Shown here piece after piece: positions 34,306-43,178 of a DNA stretch of 64,000 nt. Position 1 is the stretch's first letter, and each line of letters opens with the position of its first letter. Location of the stretch: positions 1 through 64,000 of the forward strand of contig QFQQ01000027.1 in the NCBI GenBank assembly GCA_003243445.1, in the 5' to 3' direction. The DNA is from Citrobacter freundii. GTDB taxonomy: Bacteria; Bacteroidota; Bacteroidia; Chitinophagales; Chitinophagaceae. Under the pieces are notes generated by a model. It had not been told where the DNA came from. It saw nothing but the letters and a program-made list of their open reading frames with translations, and did not search any database. The position numbers were made by a program, and so were the translations under genes.

Positions 34306-35646
34306 TCAATCGCCCAATCTTTTTTCCAGCGATTCTTTCATGGCCTGATCTTCTATACCGGTTCCTCCTGAACTCTTTGGTACACCGATCCGCTGTGAAC
34401 GATAAATCCCGGAATTACCGCTAAAGTAATAGGCCGTAAAGCAAGCCACAGCATAATACAATACATATTCGCCACCGAATAATTCAACACCCATGATAGT
34501 ACACGCGACCGGCGTATTGGTAGCTGCAGCAAACACGGCGATAAAACCCAGGGCCGCCATCAGGTCAACCGGCGCACCGCTGATCACCGCAACCGTATTG
34601 CCCAGTGTGGCACCAATAAAGAACAGCGGCGTTACTTCTCCCCCTTTAAACCCCAGGCCAAGTGTTACCGCTGTAAAAATGATCTTCCAGAACCAGCTGA
34701 AATAACCTGCGCCACCCTCATGAAATGCGGACACAATGGACACACCGGATGGATCAGGGTTTGTAACACCTAACCCAAGATAATCACGGGTACCCAAAGC
34801 CAGGGTTAATGCAATTACAATAGCACCGCCGATGACAGGCCTCAGCCATGCGGGCCGGATGTATTTGCTGCTGTATTCTTTGATGGAATGGGAGAAGGCT
34901 GAAAAAGCATAGCCAGCCAGGCCAAAAACGATACCGCCAGCAATAGCTTTCAGGAGTAACAGGTAATTGATATGAAGAACCGAAGCAGCATCGACGGTAT
35001 CCCTGAAATTTATGGTATAAGCTGTATGATGAATCCCATATGCAGCACACGTAACGTCAGCAATAATGCTTGCGATAAAGCAGGGCAGCAAGCCCTTATA
35101 AAGAATTCTTCCGGAGGCTAACACTTCCAGCGCAAATACGGCGCCTGTCACGGGCGTACCGAACACCGCGCCAAATCCCGCGGCAATACCACATTGCAGC
35201 AATATCCGCCGATCTTCCCTGTTTAGTCTGAACCAACGGCCTAATAACCCGGCCATGCTTCCACCCATCTGCACGGCGGTCCCTTCCCTGCCCGCAGATC
35301 CTCCGAACAAATGCGTGATGATGGTCGACACCAATACAAGCGGCGTCATCCGCGCAGGCACCCCCGCTCCCGGTTCATGTATTTCATCCATGATAAGGTT
35401 GTTACCCGCTTCAGCATTTTTACCGGCGATCTTATAAAGAAAATAGATCAGCACACCCGCTAACGGCAGAACATATAACAACCAACCCTGCTCCCAGCGT
35501 AACACAGTTGCTTTATCCAGCAGCCAGAGAAATAATGCCACAAGCGAACCAACAATAATGGAAACCGGAAATGCGAGAATCGTCCAGCGGAGAAGATGGG
35601 CTGCGATGCCTGCCTGATCGAATTGATTAAAGATTTTTCTGTTCAT
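34306..35646 (-). CDS. CLC-type anion transporter, probable fluoride/proton antiporter (CLC-F)
   Basis: 446 aa with about ten or more membrane helices. CLC signature residues: the GREGT loop (GGSAGREGTAVQMG) with gating Glu E121, FGTPVTGAVFALEV, and GFKGGEVTPLFFIGATLG corresponding to the GxFxP motif. The usual GSGIP chloride motif is not seen; the equivalent place reads EPGAGVPARMTPL, and GREGT replaces GREGP. I recall these as traits of the fluoride-selective CLC-F group. A fluoride riboswitch lies directly upstream, which strongly supports fluoride export. No CBS domains at the C-terminus. The ATG at 35646 is preceded by GTAGG, which takes part in the riboswitch pairing. Confidence 0.87.
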   Translation of the reverse strand: MNRKIFNQFDQAGIAAHLLRWTILAFPVSIIVGSLVALFLWLLDKATVLRWEQGWLLYVLPLAGVLIYFLYKIAGKNAEAGNNLIMDEIHEPGAGVPARMTPLVLVSTIITHLFGGSAGREGTAVQMGGSMAGLLGRWFRLNREDRRILLQCGIAAGFGAVFGTPVTGAVFALEVLASGRILYKGLLPCFIASIIADVTCAAYGIHHTAYTINFRDTVDAASVLHINYLLLLKAIAGGIVFGLAGYAFSAFSHSIKEYSSKYIRPAWLRPVIGGAIVIALTLALGTRDYLGLGVTNPDPSGVSIVSAFHEGGAGYFSWFWKIIFTAVTLGLGFKGGEVTPLFFIGATLGNTVAVISGAPVDLMAALGFIAVFAAATNTPVACTIMGVELFGGEYVLYYAVACFTAYYFSGNSGIYRSQRIGVPKSSGGTGIEDQAMKESLEKRLGD

Positions 35647-35699
35647 CCTACAAATAATTTAATTAGCCATGCTGAACACAGCTTGTGAATATTTGTAGG
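35647..35699 (-). promoter_or_regulatory. Expression platform: start-region sequestering helix
   Basis: On the minus strand CCTACAAATA (35690-35699, the 3' end of the fluoride aptamer) is the exact reverse complement of TATTTGTAGG (35647-35656), which directly precedes the ATG at 35646. Pairing of these ten bases would bury the start region. Fluoride binding, which needs CCTAC in the aptamer fold, should release it. Confidence 0.7.
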
Positions 35700-35749
35700 C
35701 GCCATCAGTTCTGAGAAGAACGGTTAAATAGGAAGACACCATTTCCCTG
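35695..35749 (-). promoter_or_regulatory. Fluoride riboswitch (crcB motif)
   Basis: Minus-strand elements in order: GGGAAATGGTGTCTTCC, TTTAACCGTTCT, loop TCTC, AGAACTGATGGCGCCTAC. The helix GTTCT/AGAAC is perfect, GGGA pairs with TTCC, and the pseudoknot GGTGTC/GGCGCC pairs using two G-U wobbles. The CTGATGGCGCCTAC block is the crcB consensus 3' half. It lies about 45 nt upstream of the CLC gene. Confidence 0.92.
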
Positions 35750-35753
35750 GAAG

Positions 35754-35782
35754 CGAAGATAGGGAATCGAGAGTCAGGTCAA
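35754..35782 (-). promoter_or_regulatory. Probable Bacteroidota promoter for the fluoride operon
   Basis: Minus strand: TTG at 35780-35782 (in TTTTTGACC), 18 bp spacer, TATCTTCG at 35754-35761 (one mismatch to TAnnTTTG). The predicted transcription start is a few bases later, right at the riboswitch 5' end. Confidence 0.5.
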
Positions 35783-35913
35783 AAACAAAAAATTACTGAC
35801 ATGTTAATCGTTCAATCGTTGAACAGGTATTCGATAGAGACAGGGCCTTAATTTCATGCCATTTAGTTAGTATCCGGCATGAGTCGATCAGACACGATGA
35901 CTCTGATGAAGCT

Positions 35914-35939
35914 GATGTGTAGTCCGGAGGCTACACATC
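35914..35939. repeat. Hairpin sharing the GATGTGTAGTC motif
   Basis: Perfect 9-bp stem GATGTGTAG / CTACACATC with an 8-nt loop. The same CCGATGTGTAGTC sequence opens the ~80-bp repeat at 49189. The rest of 35783-36021 contains no gene. Confidence 0.5.
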
Positions 35940-36021
35940 GGCCCTCGCTAAATGCAACATCTTACGTCATTGAAAAAAAATGCGATAATCCATAAACTGA
36001 CGGCGTGCCCCCAAAAACGTC

Positions 36022-37911
36022 CTATTGTCCCTTCATCAGTGAAGCCTGTAGTGTACTTGCCGGTTTATAATTCCGCTGCGCTGATAGTCCCAGCCATGTC
36101 CTGAACTGATAATCATTTTTGGCAACACCTTTCCCTTCCCTGTATAATAATGCAAGGTTGTACATGGCGATCGCATCGCCCCGGTCGGCGGCCTGCTGAT
36201 ATGCCGATACTGCCTGGGCCGGATCAGTTTTTTCATACATCGTACCAAGTAACGTGAACGCAACCGGGATACCTGACTGCGAAGCTTTGATCAGCCATTG
36301 TTTAGCAAGAGCTTCATCTTTTTTACCCCCGAGACCATTCAGATAGGTAAACCCGATGCTGTACATCGCTTCGGGGTAACCTTTTTTTGCGGCCTGCTCT
36401 ACCAGTGCCGCGCCGAGCAAAGTGTCACGCACAGGCCCGGAAGCTGTCAGATAAATATAACCGAGCCAGTAATCACTCATCGGGCAGCTCTTTCCCTCCT
36501 CTTTTTTAAGCGTGCTCAACGCATTACGGATATCGTTTTGCGCAATGGCGGCAAATGCATAACGGGCATTTACCATCGTATTGATATCACAGGCAAGTGA
36601 GGTCCTGCCGTCTTTATAGAGGTAGTAAGAAATATAATTGCTTTCAGCAACGGCTCTGCCTTTCTTAAACTCGCTGATCCCGCGCTTTTCCAAAGGGATT
36701 ATCTCTTTCCCGGATTTATTGATCACGCCGGTCAGCTTATCAGCGTCGAAGGCAGTTTTACCGGTTGATACAACGGCAACGCCATCTGAAAAACGATAAG
36801 CCATCGTGTAAACCGGCCTGATCACCATCTCTCCTTTTTTGTTGATGTATCCCCATTTATTGTCGGACAGGCAAACAGCTGCCATACCTTCGGAAAAAGC
36901 GCCGACCTGTTTATAAATTGGTTTGATCACTACCGTTCCCTCTTTATCCATAAAACCCCAGAGCGTATCTTTTTTGAAAGCAGACAGCCCGTCATTAAAA
37001 TATGGTTGATAAGTAAATCTTGCCTCATACAATTTCCCCTTGTTGTCTATCACTCCCCATTCGTCTTTCTCACTGGAAAGCCCGGAGCTCCCTTTGATCT
37101 TTACCGGCCAAAGCCCTTCATTCGGATAAGGCTGTATGGAGACGAATTCCTGTGTAGTGATCTTTTTACCCGATCTGTCTATCAAGATCTGGTAGTTTTT
37201 ATACCCGGAAGGTGTTGATCCGGAAAAGGAGACGACCGCGTAACCATTTTTAAAAGGCATCACATAGTTATATTCAGGCTGTATCACCATTTTGCCTGAG
37301 AGATCGATATAGCCCTTTCGGAAGGACATCACTCCTTGACCGAGATCATATGGAACAGATACGCCTGCCAGGCCTTCAGCAAATATATCCGCATCAAGAA
37401 ATGGTCCTTCTATTTTTACGGCGCCATTCTTATCTATATACTTCCATTCCTTTTCACCGGTGGATACCGGCGCCAGCCCCTGTGAAAATGACTTTGCAGA
37501 AGCATATTGAGGTGTGATCTGGACTAGACCTTTGTTATTGACAAAGCCGTACCTGAAGCCGCCAGCCAGTACACTGCCATTTGTTGTGGCGACAATCGCC
37601 ATGCCTTCACTGAAGTCTTCTGCTTTTACGTACTGCGGAGGGATAAGTTCTGTTCCATTGGGTAAACAGAACCCATAACGGACATTGACATAATCACTCG
37701 GGCTTTGCTGCCCCGCCCAAACCCTGCAGATCCCTTCTGACGGCTGCATGATGAGATTATATCTTCCCGGGGTTTTTGTATTACCTGCTGAATCAGCAAA
37801 TCCATATAGCGGAACATCCCGATAAGACGCAAGATAGGTAAACATCTCCTGTGCCCGGAGATTACTGCATGACGCAAAGATGATGGCAGGCAGCAACACA
37901 TGTTTTTTCAT
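36022..37911 (-). CDS. Secreted WG-repeat and Sel1-repeat protein
   Basis: 629 aa. Signal peptide MKKHVLLPAIIFASCSNLRAQ. Residues about 75-430 contain at least seven WG-type repeats of the form (W/Y)G(F/Y)x(D/N)xxGxxxIxPxYxxxxxFxxGxAxV, for example WGFMDKEGTVVIKPIYKQVG and WGYINKKGEMVIRPVYTMAY. Residues about 470-625 contain four Sel1-like (TPR) repeats (YWLGYIYLTASG, AMYSIGFTYLNGLGG, AMYNLALLYREGKG). Both repeat types are protein-interaction scaffolds. The role is unknown. Standalone gene; the riboswitch-controlled transporter is downstream of it. Confidence 0.88.
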   Translation of the reverse strand: MKKHVLLPAIIFASCSNLRAQEMFTYLASYRDVPLYGFADSAGNTKTPGRYNLIMQPSEGICRVWAGQQSPSDYVNVRYGFCLPNGTELIPPQYVKAEDFSEGMAIVATTNGSVLAGGFRYGFVNNKGLVQITPQYASAKSFSQGLAPVSTGEKEWKYIDKNGAVKIEGPFLDADIFAEGLAGVSVPYDLGQGVMSFRKGYIDLSGKMVIQPEYNYVMPFKNGYAVVSFSGSTPSGYKNYQILIDRSGKKITTQEFVSIQPYPNEGLWPVKIKGSSGLSSEKDEWGVIDNKGKLYEARFTYQPYFNDGLSAFKKDTLWGFMDKEGTVVIKPIYKQVGAFSEGMAAVCLSDNKWGYINKKGEMVIRPVYTMAYRFSDGVAVVSTGKTAFDADKLTGVINKSGKEIIPLEKRGISEFKKGRAVAESNYISYYLYKDGRTSLACDINTMVNARYAFAAIAQNDIRNALSTLKKEEGKSCPMSDYWLGYIYLTASGPVRDTLLGAALVEQAAKKGYPEAMYSIGFTYLNGLGGKKDEALAKQWLIKASQSGIPVAFTLLGTMYEKTDPAQAVSAYQQAADRGDAIAMYNLALLYREGKGVAKNDYQFRTWLGLSAQRNYKPASTLQASLMKGQ

Positions 37912-37950
37912 ATACGGTATTAATGGTGTTATTCTTGTAAAAGGGATTGA

Positions 37951-38040
37951 TCAGCGCAGTTCTTTTAAAAATGCTTCGGTATAAAATCCAATGAACTTCT
38001 TACCGGCAGCATAAGCGATGAATGACAATAAGACTTTCAT
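37951..38040 (-). CDS. Possible small peptide (29 aa)
   Basis: Minus-strand ATG at 38040 to TGA at 37951. The peptide starts MKVLLSFIAYAAGKK and continues FIGFYTEAFLKELR, an amphipathic helix with basic residues. It is not in any ORF of useful length, has no recognisable family and could be chance. It lies just upstream of the WG-repeat gene in the same direction, in a 324-bp gap (37912-38235) that otherwise shows nothing. Confidence 0.3.
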   Translation of the reverse strand: MKVLLSFIAYAAGKKFIGFYTEAFLKELR

Positions 38041-38235
38041 AGCGTTGTTTTATTGCCGATAAAAATAGCTTGAAGAAGTGGCTGCAAAAATGTGAAAAAA
38101 GTAGTAGAGATGGTGGATGGTCAATAGCAGATGGACGGACACCGGATTTTGCCCTTCAACGCCTGATGAATAACCCTATTCATTAAGAAAATTTCAGAAA
38201 CTAAGTGAATGCGGCCGGTCAATCTCCCACTGACA

Positions 38236-38871
38236 TCAGCGATTTGTAAACTTCGACAAGGCTTCCGCCCTCGTTCTCACCTGCAGCTTCTCATAAATAT
38301 TTCTGATATGCGTTCGAACGGTCTCTATACTGATGAATAATTGCGAAGCGATCTCCTTATATCGCAGGCCCTTGGACAGCAATGTCAATATTTCATTTTC
38401 CCTGCGGGATAAACTTTCTGAATGAATGCGCTGTTCTTTCACCGATGTAAACTCCATTACCACCAACCGCGCGATCTGGCTGCTCATGGGCGAACCGCCA
38501 CTATGAATATCGCGGATGGCTTCCACCAGTTTTGCGGGAGTTGTGTTCTTCAGGATATAACCTGTTGCGCCGGCCTTTAAGGCACTGAACGCAAAAGCTG
38601 CATCGTCATAACTCGTCAGCGCCATGCATTGCATGGAAGGATGCAGGCCTTTTAATGCGGCTACCACATCAATGCCGGACATACCGGGCAGGTTGATATC
38701 AAACAGCAGTACATCCACCGGGTTTTTCTTCAGGTAAGAAAGCGCAGCTTCTCCGTCGCTAAACGCTTCCACTACTTCCAGCTCATCCTGGAGATGAAGA
38801 AGCGTAAAGAGTGAGTTGCGGATCACATCCTCATCTTCCAGCAGCGCTATTTGTATTTTGGATGAATGCAT
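38236..38871 (-). CDS. NarL/LuxR-family response regulator
   Basis: 211 aa from ATG 38871 (the frame is open further upstream, into the kinase gene, but the receiver fold starts at 38871). Receiver residues 5-120: acidic E12/D13/E14, phospho-acceptor D58 in LLFDINLPG, T in ALTSYDD, K in YILKN. The LuxR-type helix-turn-helix at about 148-205 reads LSRRENEILTLLSKGLRYKE and IETVRTHIRNIYEKL. Its kinase is the preceding gene, 58 bp upstream and co-oriented. Output promoters are unknown. Confidence 0.93.
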   Translation of the reverse strand: MHSSKIQIALLEDEDVIRNSLFTLLHLQDELEVVEAFSDGEAALSYLKKNPVDVLLFDINLPGMSGIDVVAALKGLHPSMQCMALTSYDDAAFAFSALKAGATGYILKNTTPAKLVEAIRDIHSGGSPMSSQIARLVVMEFTSVKEQRIHSESLSRRENEILTLLSKGLRYKEIASQLFISIETVRTHIRNIYEKLQVRTRAEALSKFTNR

Positions 38872-38929
38872 TATTTCTATACACAAATTTATATCCGGAA
38901 GGCATGAATGCCCGGTAAAAAAAGTAGTA

Positions 38930-41900
38930 TTAAAGTGGGATGCCATATCGGATCTCTGTACCGGAGCCCGGCGTTGAGCTGATAAAAAAGAACCCGTTGA
39001 CCTCTTCCATCCTGGAACGCATATTGGCCAACCCATTCTTTTTTCCATTAGCATGAACACCAAGTGTCCCGGTGCCGAATCCGCAGCCATTGTCTTTTAC
39101 AGCAAACGAAATATTATCTGCGTGAACAGCGAGTGAGAATTCGATATGGGAAGCGCCGGAGTGTTTTAATGCATTATTCACGGCCTCCTTCGTCACCAGT
39201 AATAATTGCTGCCGCAGGATATGCCGGAGAGAGATCTCGGGAATAACTTCGGGAAAATCGGTACCAACAGTCAGTGGCAGCGAATCTGTCGTTTCATAAA
39301 TATATTCCTTCAGGTAAGCTGCCAGGTTGCCCAGAGTATCGTTTTGCGGATTGAGCGTCCAGATGATCTCTCCCATTTTATCAGAAAGCTTACGGGAGGT
39401 ATCACTGATCTCATCGATGATCTTGTCATTTCCAGCAGGGAGGTCAGCAGTCTTACCAACCTCCGTCAGCAAGGCGATCTTGCTTAAACCTGTGCCCAAT
39501 TCATCATGCATATCCCGGGAAATGCGCAAACGCTCATTATTCACGGCAAGTTCCTGCTCGATCGTGCGCCGTTGCTTTTCGACCTTTCTGTTCACATAAT
39601 ACCGGGAAATAAGATAAATAACCGAAAGCGCTGCGATCACCGCCAACGCCCGGAACCACCAGGTAAGCCAGAAAGGCGGCGTAATGGTAAGTGAAAGCAG
39701 CGTATTCGGGGCGGACCAAACGCCTTCGCTGTTGGAAGAGATGATCTCAAAATGATAATTTCCCGGCGGCAGTTTGCTGTACCTTGCCTCAGGGGTATTG
39801 TTTGCTTTGATCCAGGTCTTATCATAACCCATCAGACGGTACAGGTACTCATTGACCTCCGGGTTGGTGAATTCAAGCGTGGCAAACCTGATCAGAAGAT
39901 TGTTCTCTTTGTAATTCAGCCGGATGTCCTTCAAAAAATTTACAGCAGAATCGTTCTCCAGTGGTCTTTCATTGATCAGCAGATCGGTCACGTAAGAATG
40001 CGGAGCGAAAGAACGCTGATCAAACCTTCGGAGATCAAACCAGTTGATACCTGTAACACCACCAAAAAAGATCATCGTATCTTCCCTGTAATACGCACCG
40101 GTATTGAATTCGTTGGATTGCAATCCGTGCTGTATTGTGTATTGTTCGATCCCGCGTACAGTGATGATGGTGTCGTTTTCAAGCGAAAGCCTGTTGATCC
40201 CCTTATTCGTACTGACCCAGAAAGTATTTTGATCAGCAGGAACAACAGCATAAATAAAGTCATTGCTCAGCCCATCCAGCTCATCGATCAGCGTTTCCCC
40301 TGCATCGTTATCTTTTTGAATAACGATGCCAGCATTGGTGGAAAACCAGAATGCGTGACGGGCCTTATCCCTGTAGATATTTTTTACAGAAAGTCCCGCC
40401 AACCCATTTTTTATGATCTCAGGACGATCTCCTTTCAGTTTTATTACAAGATATCCTTCGCTTTCACCTTTACCAATGATAATTTCTTCATTATCCTTTT
40501 TAAAGATCGTTTGTATATCGCCTTCCAATGTTGCGTTAACAGCTCCAAGGTCTTTTGCAGACAGAACACCATCTTTCTCTTCAAGCAGATAAGTGCTTTG
40601 TACAGTGCCTACCAGATAGGAAGAAGGACTGACCTGGGCGAAACACTGTGGTATATTATGGTTCTTGCCGCTTCTTTTGTAGGGGATCTGAACACTGGAT
40701 TTGAATTTACCCTGTTCAAGATCGGCAATACCAACTTCACTGCCCATATTCATCCAGGCCCTTCCCTTATCATCTTTTTTAATAAAGAAGATCCCGCTGA
40801 AAGACGGTGATTGTTTTTTCAGGGGATCAAACAGGATCTTATATGCCGATGTGGTTTTATCGATCACGTACAATCCTTTGCCATAGGTGCCCACATAGAT
40901 CTGATCGCCTTCGGCATAAATGCTCTTCACCATCAGAAAAGAGCTTTCATTCTTTGTCTTTCGTATATCCGGAAAAACTTCAAATAGCCGGGGCTTCAGG
41001 TTCAGCACGCTGATGCCACCGCCCTCCGTACCTACCCACATGTTATCCGATTGATCTATGATGGCAGTGTATACAAGGTTAGATGAAAGACTGAAAGGAT
41101 TGTTCTCAATATTAGCATAATGTAAAAAAGCACCCGTATTATGATTGATCACTGTTATCCCCTTTCCTACAACGGCAAGCACAATATCACCGGTCTTGGT
41201 TTTCAATAAGGGCACCACTACACTATAGAACCGCGGATCAGGTGTTGGATAAGAAGCTACGACCTTTTTTTTATCAAGATCGTATTCGCAGATATTGTTA
41301 CCTGCTTTGTACAGAATACCGGACTTCCACCGAACAGCGGAGTAAACGGAATCCTTACCTGCATCAAGCAATTTTGTATGAACTGAATTGTGGTGATCGA
41401 AACTAAAAATACTGTTGCCCTTTGTGTACAGGATACCCGGCGGTTGGTTTCCTTGCTGGTAAACACCGAATGCATTAGGCTGGCGGATTTCACGAACAGA
41501 ACCATCAACAATATTGACAGTTGTAACGGTAAAAGCATTATTAACGTAAATGGTATTACCCAGCAATGCAATGATATTATACTCCAGGTCACGTCCAATC
41601 TCCCTGATCACTTCAAACGTTTCTGTAGCCACGTTCATCTTTACAAGCTTTCCGTCTACAAGCATCCAAAGATTACCATGTGCGTCTTCGTGGATCCTGC
41701 CGGTCAATATTTTCCCCGGGAAACGTTTGGATGAATGATCCCTGAAGCTTTGCCTGTATTTTTTGATCTGAATGCCATCATAGCGATTCAATCCATCACC
41801 GGTTCCGATCCAGATAAACCCCTGTCTGTCCTGGAAGATCTCCCTGACGGAGTTCTGGCTAAGCCCTTCATTTACTCCGAGACGCCGGAAACCCAAACCG

Positions 41901-41965
41901 GACTGTGCGGAAAGCAGGCTGCAGCTGATGCAGGCAATGATGGCGAGCCTTAGATGAAGGTTCAT
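38930..41965 (-). CDS. Propeller-domain sensor histidine kinase (Reg_prop/Y_Y_Y, HisKA_3)
   Basis: 1011 aa from ATG 41965; the open frame reaches 42082 but the signal peptide MNLHLRLAIIACISCSLLSAQ starts here. The periplasmic sensor has two-component propeller repeats (LSQNSVREIFQDRQGFIWIG, VYTAIIDQSDNMWVGTEGG) and a Y_Y_Y domain (about 680-760, PEARYSKLPPGNYHFEI). One membrane span WWFRALAVIAALSVIYLISR follows, then a HisKA_3 helix with phospho-His near residue 818 (SRDMHDELGTGLSKI) and an HATPase_c (KEAVNNALKHSGA, DNGCGFG). There is no fused receiver, so it is a classic rather than a hybrid kinase. Propeller kinases of this type often sense glycans; no polysaccharide-utilisation gene is adjacent. 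Confidence 0.92.
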   Translation of the reverse strand: MNLHLRLAIIACISCSLLSAQSGLGFRRLGVNEGLSQNSVREIFQDRQGFIWIGTGDGLNRYDGIQIKKYRQSFRDHSSKRFPGKILTGRIHEDAHGNLWMLVDGKLVKMNVATETFEVIREIGRDLEYNIIALLGNTIYVNNAFTVTTVNIVDGSVREIRQPNAFGVYQQGNQPPGILYTKGNSIFSFDHHNSVHTKLLDAGKDSVYSAVRWKSGILYKAGNNICEYDLDKKKVVASYPTPDPRFYSVVVPLLKTKTGDIVLAVVGKGITVINHNTGAFLHYANIENNPFSLSSNLVYTAIIDQSDNMWVGTEGGGISVLNLKPRLFEVFPDIRKTKNESSFLMVKSIYAEGDQIYVGTYGKGLYVIDKTTSAYKILFDPLKKQSPSFSGIFFIKKDDKGRAWMNMGSEVGIADLEQGKFKSSVQIPYKRSGKNHNIPQCFAQVSPSSYLVGTVQSTYLLEEKDGVLSAKDLGAVNATLEGDIQTIFKKDNEEIIIGKGESEGYLVIKLKGDRPEIIKNGLAGLSVKNIYRDKARHAFWFSTNAGIVIQKDNDAGETLIDELDGLSNDFIYAVVPADQNTFWVSTNKGINRLSLENDTIITVRGIEQYTIQHGLQSNEFNTGAYYREDTMIFFGGVTGINWFDLRRFDQRSFAPHSYVTDLLINERPLENDSAVNFLKDIRLNYKENNLLIRFATLEFTNPEVNEYLYRLMGYDKTWIKANNTPEARYSKLPPGNYHFEIISSNSEGVWSAPNTLLSLTITPPFWLTWWFRALAVIAALSVIYLISRYYVNRKVEKQRRTIEQELAVNNERLRISRDMHDELGTGLSKIALLTEVGKTADLPAGNDKIIDEISDTSRKLSDKMGEIIWTLNPQNDTLGNLAAYLKEYIYETTDSLPLTVGTDFPEVIPEISLRHILRQQLLLVTKEAVNNALKHSGASHIEFSLAVHADNISFAVKDNGCGFGTGTLGVHANGKKNGLANMRSRMEEVNGFFFISSTPGSGTEIRYGIPL

Positions 41966-42082
41966 TCGGGTGGTGTGGAGGTAAGGGGTTTGTACAAATA
42001 TAACGATCGGAAGATATATCTGTTGAAAAGTAATGCATAGGAGTCGAAGGACACGACGCAGAATTCCAAAATCCGATGCCAC

Positions 42083-42552
42083 TTATTTAAACGCCATTTT
42101 TGATCACATCGTCCTTCAGACTAAAAGCAAATCGTCTTTCTAAGAACGCTCACCAGAGTGACTTAACAAACCCAACTTGCCAGTTATAGCTTTATGATCG
42201 TTCGATGGCCGATGAACGATAGCTGATGGCCGGTTTCCTCCCTTTTGGCTGAAGGCCCTTCAGCTTATCGACCATTTCATCGCGCTATTTCCGTTTGGTT
42301 AACCTCCGTCATGAATTGACATTTTTACACATTAACTGAAGACAAGGTTGCTTTCTTCTGACTTCCTTACCGTCTTCCCATCTTACAGGTTTAATTTTTA
42401 CCGTCAAGGCGGGAAGACGGTAGGAACGGTAATAACTAGCAAGTTGGGTTAACTAAACAACATACATTAAAATCGAATGCCTGTTCTTCCAATCCGCCGC
42501 TGAATCCTCCTTATAGTGCCGGTACGGGAATTTATCCGCTAAAATTCGACTC
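42083..42552. other. Intergenic region mostly filled by a MITE-like element
   Basis: No gene. 42169-42450 is the candidate element described separately; the rest is the upstream region of the kinase gene and the tail of the HepT gene. Confidence 0.6.
42169..42450. mobile_element. MITE-like element with terminal inverted repeats
   Basis: Ends are AACCCAACTTGCCAGTTAT (42169-42187) and the complementary ATAACTAGCAAGTTGGGTT (42432-42450), 19 bp with one mismatch. The ~280-bp interior has no ORF but contains a strong internal hairpin, TACCGTCTTCCC (42368-42379) against GGGAAGACGGTA (42411-42422). A second, degenerate copy is at 47174-47384. No transposase is nearby. Confidence 0.6.
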
Positions 42553-42885
42553 TCAGATCTCACTGCTCTTAAGCACTGCCAGCATCTCTTTCAAAAACTT
42601 TTCCTTTTCATCCCATACCAACTGATCCACTCCCGAATAATTATGAACGATCCTGTTCCGGAAAGCCCTGATCTTTTTCCATGGGATCTGTGAATGTTTA
42701 TGTTTAAATGTCCCGGGCAATTTCACTACCGCTTCGCCAATGATCTGAAAATTTCTGACCACGGCATCTACAGTCTTGGGATCACGTACAAATTGCCTGA
42801 ATGTCAGACCGTCGGTATAGATAAGGATCCGTTCTCCGGATTTTATGATATCGGCCACTAACGAAGCGGGTTTTTTCTTCGCCAT
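42553..42885 (-). CDS. HepT-like (DUF86) ribonuclease/AMPylated toxin, no visible antitoxin
   Basis: 110 aa. The HepT signature R-x4-H-x-Y is present as RNRIVHNY (R76, H81, Y83), with the surrounding IPWKKIRAFRNRIVHNYSG typical of DUF86. HepT proteins are RNase toxins neutralised by a MntA nucleotidyltransferase encoded next to them. I searched both flanks for the nucleotidyltransferase GS-x-A-R-G-like motif and saw none, so this copy is an orphan or its partner is elsewhere. It lies at the edge of a MITE-like element. Confidence 0.85.
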   Translation of the reverse strand: MAKKKPASLVADIIKSGERILIYTDGLTFRQFVRDPKTVDAVVRNFQIIGEAVVKLPGTFKHKHSQIPWKKIRAFRNRIVHNYSGVDQLVWDEKEKFLKEMLAVLKSSEI

Positions 42886-43178
42886 AAATCACCTCCACGT
42901 GTTTCTTGAATAAAACATCATTGATCACTCCTCAGAAGATCAGGAATGTTTAAATAGATTATAAAAAATGTACTGAAATACCGGGACGAATAGAAGCTAA
43001 TGCATCCCGTTAACAAGGATTGAAGATCGCTGACGCGGCGCTATAAGAAAGTAAGAGAGGTCATTACTCAAATGTAACAAAAAACACTACACTTAAAAAA
43101 ATGAATCTGCATAATTAACGACAGGAAAACAGCAAGAGTCTATTTGCGACTTTAGTCTAAGTAATAAGAGTTGAGTAG
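42886..43178. other. Intergenic region, nothing identified
   Basis: AT-rich stretch upstream of the HepT gene. No nucleotidyltransferase remnant or other gene visible. Confidence 0.4.
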
